NCBI RefSeq assembly: GCF_014876775.1 | Contig: NZ_CP062310.1 | Location: 496,001 to 560,000 of the forward strand | From: Infirmifilum lucidum | Lineage (GTDB): Archaea; Thermoproteota; Thermoprotei; Thermofilales; Thermofilaceae | Reading direction: 5' to 3' | Length of the DNA stretch: 64,000 nt | In this document: positions 50,197 to 57,864 of the stretch, piece by piece | Layout: every line of letters starts with the position of its first letter | Position numbering within the stretch: position 1 is the first letter of the stretch | Notes under the pieces: generated by a model | The model's input: only the letters and a program-made list of their open reading frames with translations | What the model was told of the DNA's origin: nothing | The model's database searches: none | Translations under genes and position numbers: made by a program

Positions 50197-51896
50197 TTAG
50201 CCCACCCCTTCTCCCGAAGGAAGTTTTCAATTTCCTCTGCCACAAACTGCCTGCCGTCGTACTTGCCGAGGAAACCGTCTGGCTCGATCAGGAGTTTCTC
50301 ACGAATGAGAGAAACCAGCTGTCCTGTCATATTGTTCTCGACAACCACGAATTGCTTCCCCGAGAGCTCCCGGCGCAGGCTTTCAACAGGGAAGGGCTCT
50401 AGCCACAGTACCTGCACAACCTCCACGTCCCGAACATTCTTTAAGGCCTCTAGCACAGGCATCTTGGTAGACCCCCATGTCACAACTACCCGGTCACCGC
50501 TGCCGTACGTTTTAACGCCTTCAGCCTCTGCCAAGGCTCTAAGCTTGGAGAGCTTCCTGAACCTCTTCTCCTGCATGGCCTTGACGACTCTTGGATCAAT
50601 ACTGCCCTGCCCGTACTCGTCGTGTTCGCTCGTGTTTGCATAGACTAAAGCCCCCCTAGTGCCTGGCAGGGCCATCGGCGAGACACCATCCTCTGTTATC
50701 TTGTACCGCGCGTATCCTGCATCAACCTCGCCGAGAATGACAGAACCGCTACTTGGAGTTAACTTCGGAAATTCTTCTACAGTCCAGTAGCTCTCCCCGA
50801 GGAACTTGTCGGAGAGGATTATGACAGGTATCTGGAAGATCCACGCTATCTCCATGGCCTTGAAACTTAGCAGAAACGCCTCGTAGGGGTCACCGGGGGC
50901 TAGCACGACCCTGGGGAACTCGCCCTGAGATGCGTGTATAACAAACCTCAGATCGCCCTGCGCAGTATGAGTGGGTAGCCCAGTGCTTGGGCCGGGCCTC
51001 TGGACATTGACAATGACTATTGGTGTCTCCGTCATAGCGGCTTGCCCCAGCGCCTCCACCATGAGTGAGAAGCCTCCCCCACTCGTCGCCACCATAGAGC
51101 GCGCGCCGGCGTACGCCGCGCCTATAGCCATGTTTATCGCCGCCAGCTCGCTCTCGGGCTGGAAAACTACTAGGTTGTACTCGCGCTGGATCTCTGCCAG
51201 GAAGTGGAGTATTGGGGAGGCGGGAGTCATGGGGTACGCCGTGAAGAACGTCATGCCTCCAGCGAGCGCGCCCAGAGCCGTAGCGGAGTTGCCGTCAATT
51301 AGCAGTTTCCCCCTGTTATCCTCGCGGCGCTCCAAGTGTGGGAACTCTCCCCCCTTGAGCTTTACGCCGAGATCGTATCCCCTCCTGGCTAAGTCGATGT
51401 TGAGTCTAGCAATCTCTTCCTTGGCCGCGAACTGGTCGCGTATGACGCCGGCCAAGACTTCATGGGATGCTCTGAGAATCCCGAACACGACGCCAGACGC
51501 GAGGGTGTTGAGAGCCACAGGTGGGCCTCCTAGCTCCTTCAGGATTTGTCTGAGGGGAAGGGACTTGACACGGTGGTCACTAATAGCCCCGCAGTCGGCT
51601 TCGTCGCATATCACAAGGCCGCGGGCGCTCAGCTCATTCAGATGTACTCCGACAGAGCTCTTGTCAAGGGCTACTACTATGTCGATGCTCCTCCTGTGGG
51701 AGTAGATGTACTCGTCGGGGGAGCTCCTCACGAGAGCCCACTGATGGCCGCCGCGAATAAGGGAGGGGTACTCGTTCGTTATGAAGACGTTGTGCCCGTG
51801 CCGGAGTAATGTCTTCCCTATAACCATGCTCGTGGCGAAAACTCCGGCGCCAGCGGGTCCTGCGACGAGCACCGAGATAGGCCATCCTCTACTCAC
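50193..51896 (-). CDS. korA: 2-oxoacid:ferredoxin oxidoreductase, gamma-alpha fused subunit
   Basis: The 567-residue protein combines the gamma domain (about 1-190, starting PISVLVAGPAGAGVFATSMV) with the alpha subunit, which has the conserved YPMTPASP (the YPITP motif that closes the active site). This fused gamma-alpha plus beta arrangement is typical of archaeal 2-oxoacid:ferredoxin oxidoreductases. The GTG at 51896 begins just before the gamma domain and lies about 37 bases from a TATA box. An in-frame extension to 52166 shows no domain and is not used. Confidence 0.9.
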   Translation of the reverse strand: MSRGWPISVLVAGPAGAGVFATSMVIGKTLLRHGHNVFITNEYPSLIRGGHQWALVRSSPDEYIYSHRRSIDIVVALDKSSVGVHLNELSARGLVICDEADCGAISDHRVKSLPLRQILKELGGPPVALNTLASGVVFGILRASHEVLAGVIRDQFAAKEEIARLNIDLARRGYDLGVKLKGGEFPHLERREDNRGKLLIDGNSATALGALAGGMTFFTAYPMTPASPILHFLAEIQREYNLVVFQPESELAAINMAIGAAYAGARSMVATSGGGFSLMVEALGQAAMTETPIVIVNVQRPGPSTGLPTHTAQGDLRFVIHASQGEFPRVVLAPGDPYEAFLLSFKAMEIAWIFQIPVIILSDKFLGESYWTVEEFPKLTPSSGSVILGEVDAGYARYKITEDGVSPMALPGTRGALVYANTSEHDEYGQGSIDPRVVKAMQEKRFRKLSKLRALAEAEGVKTYGSGDRVVVTWGSTKMPVLEALKNVRDVEVVQVLWLEPFPVESLRRELSGKQFVVVENNMTGQLVSLIREKLLIEPDGFLGKYDGRQFVAEEIENFLREKGWAK

Positions 51897-51928
51897 GACA
51901 CACCAGGGTTTAACTATGTAAAAAACCC

Positions 51929-51937
51929 TATAAATTT
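51929..51937. promoter_or_regulatory. TATA box in divergent korA/DUF123 region
   Basis: tataaattt reads aaatttata on the other strand. It is about 30 bases before the DUF123 ATG at 51963 and about 37 bases before the korA GTG at 51896, so it can fit either gene. Confidence 0.45.
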
Positions 51938-51962
51938 GTTGCAATGTTTTATAATAGTGTCC

Positions 51963-52442
51963 ATGAGCGGGAAACATTGCCGCAGGGTGAGGGGTATCTA
52001 CGCTATGTTGATAGAAATTAAGTTCCCCCTGAGATTCGAGTTTAGGAAAAGAGAAGTCGTGCTTGCTCCAGGCTTGTACGTCTACGTCGGTTCCGCCAAG
52101 GGGGCTGGGGGCATAAGAGCTAGAGTCGCAAGGCACCGGAGAAAGGACAAGAAAGTCAGGTGGCACGTCGACCTTGTCACGGTATCACCCCATGCACGCG
52201 TCTCGGGTGCCGTGTGTGCCAAAACAGCAGAGCCGGAGTGCATCCTGGTACCCCTGCTAGAGGAGGCGGGATTTAGCCACGTGATAAAGGGCTTTGGTGC
52301 GAGTGACTGCAAGAGAGGATGTGCTTCCCACTTCCTGCGGTACGAGGGAGTAGGGAAGTGTAGCGACGCACTCCTAGAAGTTTTTCGGGAGGCAGGCTTA
52401 GAGCCTCTAAGCCTAGAGCTCGAGCCTGCTCAGCATTCCTAG
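51963..52442 (+). CDS. DUF123 (GIY-YIG-like) protein
   Basis: The roughly 159-residue protein matches DUF123: RGIYAMLIEIKFPL, then GLYVYVGSAKGAGGIRARVARHRR and KVRWHVDL, a layout resembling GIY-YIG nucleases (Gly-x-Tyr and Tyr-Val-Gly). DUF123 is found fused to or near endonuclease III in some archaea, hinting at a DNA-repair role. An in-frame GTG at 51987 and ATG at 52005 are alternative starts. The stop overlaps the convergent phosphoribosyltransferase by 30 bases. Confidence 0.75.
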   Translation: MSGKHCRRVRGIYAMLIEIKFPLRFEFRKREVVLAPGLYVYVGSAKGAGGIRARVARHRRKDKKVRWHVDLVTVSPHARVSGAVCAKTAEPECILVPLLEEAGFSHVIKGFGASDCKRGCASHFLRYEGVGKCSDALLEVFREAGLEPLSLELEPAQHS

Positions 52443-53669
52443 AACTTTCCGCCGCACCTCCTTAGGCTCAGGCGGCTTTCTTAGCAACTCACCGCCCTCG
52501 ATGTACGTCTCCAGGAGTGACTCCATGTCGCCGCCACACACTGGACACTTAGGCGGGGCTTCCTCCAGCAGCGTCACGACGTCTACCAGGCATTTACTGC
52601 ACCTGTAGACCTGCTTTCTCCCGGAGAGCTTCCCCCTCTTCGCTATAGACACCCACTCTCCGTCCTTGTAGACCGCGGTTATGTCCATTGCAAAGTCTAT
52701 TGGCGGCGCCGTGGAAATCGCGGCTCCCACACCAAACGCGTCTGCACCGGCCTTTATGAGCGAAGGTATCTTGTACTCGTCGATGCCCCCAGACACAACG
52801 ACCTTCACGCCTCCAAAGCCCCTAGCCCTGAGCTTCCACTTGACCTCTCTCACTATCTCCTCGAGGCTCCCCCTCCTCGAGCCGGGAGTGTCCAACCTGA
52901 CGCCCCACAGCCTAGAGCCCAATACCTCGGCGGCTAGGAGGGACTCCTCTACCTCGTCGAGGAACGTGTCAGCGAGGACTATTCGAAGTACATCTTCCTC
53001 GACAGTCTCGTCGAAAGCTCTCCAGGCGAGCGTGTGATCCCCCTTAAGCGCCTTGAAGAGTACCATTAAGCTGTGGGGCATTGTGCCCGTTGCTCTTATG
53101 CCTAGAGCCTGAGCCCCCAGGACTGCCGAGACACCGTCAGCCCCGCCGATGTACGCGTAGTACTCTATGAACGGTGCTAGGGCGGGATGTTGCCGCCTGG
53201 CCCCGAAGGAGAGGACAATCTTGTCCCCGGCAGCTTTCTTCACTCGGGCGGCTTTCGTCGCGATGCCCGAGGCCGAGGCAAGGAAGCCCAGGATCGGCGT
53301 CTCTAGCTCGAGGAACTCGCCGTAGGGGCCTTCTATGGTCATTACGGGGACTCTATTCCCGTGGAAGTCCGAGGGCGTGAAGATTTCGCCCTCGGGCATT
53401 GACCGCACGGTGACTTTCCTGCCCTTCAGGAGCTTTAGGGCTTCGCGGAGGCCCGCGAAAACTGCCCACTTGTAGCCGTCTGGGAGCTTGCTCGCAGTTA
53501 TCTCTGCGTGTACTACGGCGTCTATGAGGCCGTACTTCTGCAGGATGCGCCTAGTCCGCGTGAAGTAAACGTCTGTCGTGAGCCCGGCTGAGACCTCGTC
53601 AAACGTGGCGAAAATAAACCTCTCATCCCAGCTCTCCATGTTGCCAACCTCTAGGTACTGACCGCTCAT
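52413..53669 (-). CDS. Nicotinate phosphoribosyltransferase with C-terminal zinc ribbon
   Basis: The 418-residue enzyme of NAD salvage joins nicotinate to PRPP. It has the NAPRTase core: FDEVSAGLTTDVYFTRT at the start, the His in DFHGNR, DGVSAVLGAQALGI, LDTPGSRRG, and VSGGIDEYKI with GADAFGVGAAI for phosphate binding. It ends in a CSKC...CPVC zinc ribbon (CSKCLVD and PPKCPVCGG), seen in the archaeal form. The ATG at 53669 leaves a 5' region that also holds a candidate small RNA. Confidence 0.88.
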   Translation of the reverse strand: MSGQYLEVGNMESWDERFIFATFDEVSAGLTTDVYFTRTRRILQKYGLIDAVVHAEITASKLPDGYKWAVFAGLREALKLLKGRKVTVRSMPEGEIFTPSDFHGNRVPVMTIEGPYGEFLELETPILGFLASASGIATKAARVKKAAGDKIVLSFGARRQHPALAPFIEYYAYIGGADGVSAVLGAQALGIRATGTMPHSLMVLFKALKGDHTLAWRAFDETVEEDVLRIVLADTFLDEVEESLLAAEVLGSRLWGVRLDTPGSRRGSLEEIVREVKWKLRARGFGGVKVVVSGGIDEYKIPSLIKAGADAFGVGAAISTAPPIDFAMDITAVYKDGEWVSIAKRGKLSGRKQVYRCSKCLVDVVTLLEEAPPKCPVCGGDMESLLETYIEGGELLRKPPEPKEVRRKVLGMLSRLEL

Positions 53670-53699
53670 AGAATTAAAGCATTTCCTTGAGACCTGCTA

Positions 53700-53845
53700 G
53701 AGAGCTTGCCTGGCTACTGACCGCCGGAAACCCTTCCTGGCTACCACGGCACCGTGAGCCAGGCCCGGGGGCCAGGAAAGAAGAGCTTCTCCTCGGAGCT
53801 GTCCTGACTCAGCGTCTGCCCAGAGAATCCTCAATCCTGACCCTG
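53700..53845 (+). ncRNA. Candidate structured small RNA (possibly H/ACA-like)
   Basis: There is no reading frame, but there is strong structure. An outer stem pairs 53705-53714 with 53771-53780 (CCTGGC/GCCAGG plus flanking pairs, one mismatch). Inside is a second stem, CCTGGCT (53736-53742) with AGCCAGG (53757-53763), then CACG-GCAC-CGTG. The two stems are separated by unequal internal loops (about 21 and 7 bases), loosely like a pseudouridylation pocket, but no clear ACA follows. A gaattaaagc box at 53671-53680 lies about 25 bases upstream and a T-rich run follows at 53846-53852. Confidence 0.35.
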
Positions 53846-54115
53846 TTATTTTCGTGCTTGAGAATGATCCAGAGCTTTGTTTGCAAGTACTTCACTGTTC
53901 ACGTATAACTGTAGCTTCCTAGAGTGCCTAACCTCCACGACTAACCCGACGCGCTCTAGGATGACGAGGTGCCCCGTCAGCGAGCCTATGCTTATTCCGA
54001 GCTCTCTTGCGAGCTGGCGCACACTAAGCCCCGGCTTTTCAAGTAGGTGGGCCACTATCCTCCTACGCAGTGGGTGTTCTAGGGCCTCCCGCAACGTCAG
54101 CACCTTGTCGGGCAT
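53846..54115 (-). CDS. ArsR-like winged-helix transcription factor
   Basis: The 89-residue protein is a minimal winged helix: EALEHPLRRRIVAHLLEK, GLSVRQLARELGISIGSLTGHLVILERVGLV, then the wing RHSRKLQLYVN. It matches ArsR/HTH_20-type archaeal regulators without a separate ligand domain. It has no metal-binding cysteines, so the signal it senses is unknown. It lies between a candidate small RNA and tRNA-Gly. Confidence 0.85.
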   Translation of the reverse strand: MPDKVLTLREALEHPLRRRIVAHLLEKPGLSVRQLARELGISIGSLTGHLVILERVGLVVEVRHSRKLQLYVNSEVLANKALDHSQARK

Positions 54116-54239
54116 GTATCTCGACGGCTTATAAGGTAAAACATGTAGATAAACTCTCCGTAAGAACTCACTACTTTTTGGTTAGAAAAGTCTCCCGCAG
54201 GGGAGGAAAACGCCGGAGAGTTTTCACCGCCGAAAAATA

Positions 54240-54313
54240 TGCGGCCGCCGGGATTTGAACCCGGGATCTGCGGCGTGGCAGGCCGCCATCCTACCAGACT
54301 AGACTACGGCCGC
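54240..54313 (-). tRNA. tRNA-Gly (GCC)
   Basis: A complete, intronless 74-base tRNA. The acceptor stem GCGGCCG pairs with CGGCCGC, followed by A73. The anticodon stem GCGGC/GCCGC holds the loop CTGCCAC with anticodon GCC. The T arm is CCGGG-TTCAAAT-CCCGG. CCA is not encoded. Confidence 0.97.
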
Positions 54314-54368
54314 TACAGGTATACTCGCCCCGGGGGCTTTAAATTTTTCCCTTGTAGGCAAAGGCCTT

Positions 54369-55106
54369 CTACTTCGCCTGTAGCCCTTGCTTCAGCATGC
54401 CTGCTAGCTTTGAGGGCTCTTCGGTGTAGAGCCTGATTCTCTGCTTTACAGTTGTACCCATGTATGTCTGCACTAGGTGCACTTCCACGAACTTCCTCCT
54501 GCTGTCGGTCACTACGGTCCCCTTGATTGGGAATTTCACCGGGATGCTGTCGTCGACTACGATCCCCTTGGTGGTGACAAGGTACTTGGTGGCTATCCTG
54601 AGCGCTCCTGTCTTTGCCTGAAGGCGCCGCGTGTACAGCCCTGTTACCAGCGAGAAGGCGTAGAACGTTCCGTACATTGCGAGGAAGGAATAGAAAGTGG
54701 CTGTCTTCTGGTCTTGTGCCAGCATGTGGCCTACGCTGTCGAAAAAGCCACGCAGGGACGGTACGGAAACTATGAGTATGAACACTATCATAGAGGCGAG
54801 GGGAACTAGGCTTACCTTTGCCTGAGCGGCGAGCTCGCTCCGGGTTCTTTCCATGTCTCTCTCCCTCAGCTTCAGAACCTCTTGGGGGTCGGCTTCAAAC
54901 ACTTTCTCGCCGCCTTTAACTTCCTCTAGATCCCTGAGCATGCTCCTCGCTTGGCGTCCAGTTACCAAGAATATTATACCCATGAAAGCTAAGAAGTAGA
55001 GCATGAAGAATAGCCAGGTCTTGTCAGGGTAGTTGGCGTTCATATACGCGAAGAGCACCATTAGTACAAGCCCCAGGAGGTATTGAACCATGAGCGTGAG
55101 TCTCAT
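54369..55106 (-). CDS. Membrane protein, possibly DUF2208
   Basis: The 245-residue protein has two N-terminal helices (LLGLVLMVLFAYM, MLYFLAFMGIIFLV), a charged linker (about 50-90), and two more helices near 100 and 140. The C-terminal soluble part (about 165-245) is beta-rich, starting ALRIATKYLVTTKGIVVDD. It recalls the crenarchaeal DUF2208 family, but I cannot confirm the match. The function is unknown. Confidence 0.6.
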   Translation of the reverse strand: MRLTLMVQYLLGLVLMVLFAYMNANYPDKTWLFFMLYFLAFMGIIFLVTGRQARSMLRDLEEVKGGEKVFEADPQEVLKLRERDMERTRSELAAQAKVSLVPLASMIVFILIVSVPSLRGFFDSVGHMLAQDQKTATFYSFLAMYGTFYAFSLVTGLYTRRLQAKTGALRIATKYLVTTKGIVVDDSIPVKFPIKGTVVTDSRRKFVEVHLVQTYMGTTVKQRIRLYTEEPSKLAGMLKQGLQAK

Positions 55107-55165
55107 ACACCCTCCCTACCCATACAGGACACATGTTTTTATAGTTTAGCCATCTTTATTCCCCC

Positions 55166-55612
55166 GTGAAGCGGGGGGAGGCATTCGCGGTGTTTGCCCT
55201 AAGTTGGGCTATTGCCGCTACAGTTATTGTAGCAGCGCTAAGCCTTAAACTGTTTTCAATTAAAAGCGAGCTCGACAATATTAGGAGAGACCTAGCGCTA
55301 CTCGCTGACACTATTAATACAAAGATAGGCGCGATATCCTATATCAACTTCTGCGTGGAGAGCAGGTACTCAAGGAGTTGCTTCAACGCAACCCCTATAT
55401 ACGAGGGCGAGCCAGCCCTGCTAGCAGTCTCTATGTTTAGCGACGTCACAGTGGGCTTCAGGAACAACACCCTGGCTATAGTCTCTGTAACCGGATACCC
55501 AGATTGCAGGAATTGGGCTCTAGTGGCCATATCCGGCTCGTCCTTCCGCATGACAACGCCTCTAGACCCCATCTACGCTGGAGAAACTTTAATCTTGAAG
55601 TGTAGGGATTAG
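55166..55612 (+). CDS. Membrane-anchored extracellular protein, unknown function
   Basis: A 148-residue protein with an N-terminal transmembrane helix (FALSWAIAATVIVAALSLKL), a short helical stalk, and a beta-rich outer domain. It has four or more cysteines (NFCVESRYSRSC, GYPDC, LILKC) that could form disulfides outside the cell. It is followed after 6 bases by another secreted-type protein on the same strand. No family was recognised. Confidence 0.6.
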   Translation: MKRGEAFAVFALSWAIAATVIVAALSLKLFSIKSELDNIRRDLALLADTINTKIGAISYINFCVESRYSRSCFNATPIYEGEPALLAVSMFSDVTVGFRNNTLAIVSVTGYPDCRNWALVAISGSSFRMTTPLDPIYAGETLILKCRD

Positions 55613-55618
55613 CCTCTT

Positions 55619-56161
55619 GTGCGTCGAGAGATAGTGCTGTTAACATTACTGGTATTGCCTTCTGTTTTGGCAATGGTGGTTCTACAACCTCAAACCAAGC
55701 TAGAACACCAGAGAGGCCCCCTGCTAATGATATACCCAGTGCCTCCCGAGCTCAATCTGGGAGTCGGCGGGACTGGCACTGTAAGAGTCTGGATTCGCAA
55801 TTACGGGGATCAGCCCGCTATCAACTCTACTCTCTATGTCCACGGAAGCAGGGACGTCAACATGACGGCCGACGGGATTCACTGGGGGAGTAACTTGACG
55901 GTGAAAGTTGGGGTGGTGCCGCAGGGGAAAGACGTCGTCCAGGTGCTCTTCGTCAGGCTGAACAGCGCCAGGAATGCGAGCGTTACCTTGATTCTGATCT
56001 CGGATAATGCCGATCCCGCTGTTGCATACTTCAGCGTCTATTACTTGAAGCCTGGTGGAGGTGAGTACACGGAGTACGTACCGTGGGTTCTCGCAATACT
56101 AGGGGCCGGCCTTGCACTCCTCCTAGTGGTAAAGATCAGGCCTTCCAGGAAAAACGCCTAA
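55619..56161 (+). CDS. Secreted, C-terminally membrane-anchored beta-sandwich protein
   Basis: The 180-residue protein has a signal peptide (REIVLLTLLVLPSVLAMVV), a CARDB/NEW3-like beta-sandwich with NLGVGGTGTVRVWIRNYGDQ and Asn-x-Ser/Thr sequons, and a C-terminal transmembrane helix (WVLAILGAGLALLLVV) ending in a basic tail. It looks like a type I cell-surface protein. GTG start, 6 bases after the upstream membrane-anchored gene; the two probably form a surface pair. Confidence 0.65.
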   Translation: MRREIVLLTLLVLPSVLAMVVLQPQTKLEHQRGPLLMIYPVPPELNLGVGGTGTVRVWIRNYGDQPAINSTLYVHGSRDVNMTADGIHWGSNLTVKVGVVPQGKDVVQVLFVRLNSARNASVTLILISDNADPAVAYFSVYYLKPGGGEYTEYVPWVLAILGAGLALLLVVKIRPSRKNA

Positions 56162-56192
56162 AGGGAGCTGCAAAAAGGCCTCGATAAAACGC

Positions 56193-56348
56193 TTAAAATT
56201 CTTCCTCTTCCTCTTCTTCCCAGCCCTCCTCTTCCTCCTCTTCTTCTAGGAATTCCTCCTCCTCGCCGAAGTCCTCCCACTCCTCCTCTTCTTCCTCGAA
56301 CTCTTCCTCCCACTCCTCCTCTTCTTCGTTTATAGTGTATGGGTTCAT
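56193..56348 (-). CDS. Glutamate-rich 51-residue microprotein
   Basis: The frame runs from ATG at 56348 to TAA at 56193. The product starts MNPYTIN and then consists almost entirely of Glu (33 of 51 residues) punctuated by Trp13, Phe17, Trp24, Phe27, Phe33, Trp43 and Phe51. It is preceded by GGTGAC 5 bases before the ATG and by an aataaata box about 34 bases upstream, so expression signals are good. Both GAA and GAG codons are used in a mixed pattern, unlike a simple trinucleotide repeat. It has no known family that I recognise. Such a peptide could bind cations or basic proteins; that is speculation. Confidence 0.7.
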   Translation of the reverse strand: MNPYTINEEEEEWEEEFEEEEEEWEDFGEEEEFLEEEEEEEGWEEEEEEEF

Positions 56349-56441
56349 GGTCTGTCACCGTCAACCGCAAGTAACCTGTATTTATTCCTATCGGTAGGAG
56401 AAAAGTTCATTAGGAATCCCCCAAAAGAGATTTAGGTGTGA

Positions 56442-56774
56442 GTGTTTTTGGATAGAGAGCCTGTAATCGAGTTTGTAGTTGAGGACAAGGACATCCTCGA
56501 GGCCTTGAAGAGGTTCGGGGTTACTCGCCTGGCCATCTTAAACTCTGACGCCGTTATATACAGGTACCCCGAACACGCCGATGTCACGGATCTTAAGGCG
56601 CTTGTTAGTTCCGCTCTCGCGATAATAGGGGGGACTGAGCCTTGGCTTGCTCTCAAGCGGGACTCCAGGAGTATAGTTATTTTCAAGACGAGTGACAGGG
56701 TATTTGTTATTGAGGGTGAAATTAACCTGGCAGACTACGATGCAGTGGTGATGCTCTCACGCCTCCTGTTGTGA
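56442..56774 (+). CDS. Small protein, possibly Roadblock/LC7-like
   Basis: A 110-residue protein with the alternation helix-strand-strand-helix-strand-strand: EDKDILEALKRFGV, RLAILNSDAVIYRY, a long helix LKALVSSALAIIGG, then RSIVIFKTSDRVFVIEGEI. This pattern resembles Roadblock/LC7 proteins that partner small GTPases, but no such GTPase is adjacent. The start is a GTG at 56442 preceded by AGGTGTGA. Confidence 0.55.
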   Translation: MFLDREPVIEFVVEDKDILEALKRFGVTRLAILNSDAVIYRYPEHADVTDLKALVSSALAIIGGTEPWLALKRDSRSIVIFKTSDRVFVIEGEINLADYDAVVMLSRLLL

Positions 56775-56882
56775 CGCCAGTCAGATGCGACGGTTTCCGG
56801 TCACCGTTCCCAGCTTTTTACCGTCATCATTCACAGTAGTTACGACGTGGCGCTTTAATAGTTTTAACCCAACCTCCTAGGT

Positions 56883-57842
56883 GTGAAGTACGCCATAGCC
56901 GTGGACATAGGGGCGACCAACACGCGCGTCGCCCTTGGGAATAGCGAGGGAGAGCTCCTCGGGGTTGAAACTTTCAGGACATGGGACTTCCCCGACCCCG
57001 TCAAGTACATCGAGAAAATAGCCCGCATAATCTCCAGCCTCCGAGAGAAGTTCAAAGTGGACATCTACGGGATAGGCGTGGGTACTCCGGGCCCCCTCGA
57101 CGTGGCCAAAGGAGAGGTCTTAGCGTCACCTAACATGCCCTTCAAGAGGCTCGAGGTCGTGAGGCTTCTCAAGGAGTTCGTGGACATGCCTGTCGCCTTT
57201 GCAAACGATGCTGTAGCGGCTGCCGTTGGCGAGAAGTTCTGGGGCGATGGGGCTGGAGTTGAGGATCTAGTGTACGTCACTATTAGCACGGGTATAGGGG
57301 GAGGTGTGTACGTTGACGGCTCGCTGCTACTGGGGAAGGACGGGAACGCCCACGAGATAGGACACGTTGTCGTCGATTCACAGGAAAGGCTCGTGTGCGG
57401 TTGTGGAGGAAGAGGGCACTGGGAAGCCTACAGTTCGGGGAGCGGGATACCCAGGTTCACCAAGTTCCTCGCAGAGAGAGACAGCAGTCTTGCTGAGGAG
57501 TCACAGCTCGCGAGAAAGAGCAGGATCGAGGCGCGCGACGTATTCGAGGCCTATAGGGCTGGCGACAAGCTCGCCCGGGCCGTCATTTTAGAGGTGAAGA
57601 AGTTCAATGCGTACGGGTTTGCGGCGATCACGAACTACTATGACCCAGAGCTCATAACTGTTGGTGGCTCTGTAGCCTTGAACAACGCCGACATAGTTCT
57701 TAGCGGATTAGAGGGGGACGTGAGGCAGTACGCTATAAACAGGGTGCCACGGATAAAACTCACGAGGCTCGGAGCCAACGTTGGGTTGATGGGGGCTCTG
57801 GCCCTCGGGCTCGGCTTCGAAAAAAAGATCCCGCTCCGATGA
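56883..57842 (+). CDS. ROK-family sugar kinase (glucokinase-like)
   Basis: The 319-residue kinase has the ROK ATP motif VDIGATNTRVALG, the phosphate-2 motif STGIGGG, the catalytic Asp in ANDAVAAAVG, and a zinc motif EIGHVVVDSQ, CGCGGRGHWEAY in which the third cysteine of the bacterial form is His. Archaeal ROK enzymes of this size are broad-specificity ATP glucokinases. It would feed glucose into glycolysis next to the glucan phosphorylase route at the start of the window. The GTG start follows a ctttaatag box by about 28 bases. Confidence 0.87.
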   Translation: MKYAIAVDIGATNTRVALGNSEGELLGVETFRTWDFPDPVKYIEKIARIISSLREKFKVDIYGIGVGTPGPLDVAKGEVLASPNMPFKRLEVVRLLKEFVDMPVAFANDAVAAAVGEKFWGDGAGVEDLVYVTISTGIGGGVYVDGSLLLGKDGNAHEIGHVVVDSQERLVCGCGGRGHWEAYSSGSGIPRFTKFLAERDSSLAEESQLARKSRIEARDVFEAYRAGDKLARAVILEVKKFNAYGFAAITNYYDPELITVGGSVALNNADIVLSGLEGDVRQYAINRVPRIKLTRLGANVGLMGALALGLGFEKKIPLR

Positions 57843-57864
57843 GGGCAATCGCGTAGTTGGGGCC

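Noticed and set aside
51897-52166. An N-terminal extension of the korA frame of about 90 residues
   Set aside because: It overlaps the divergent DUF123 gene, shows no domain, and lies upstream of the TATA-linked GTG at 51896.
56158-56370. A 70-codon Arg/Gly-rich frame on the minus strand
   Set aside because: It is the shifted frame of the polyglutamate microprotein (GA-rich DNA read as Arg/Gly) and lacks start signals; the Glu-rich frame has a promoter and Shine-Dalgarno site.
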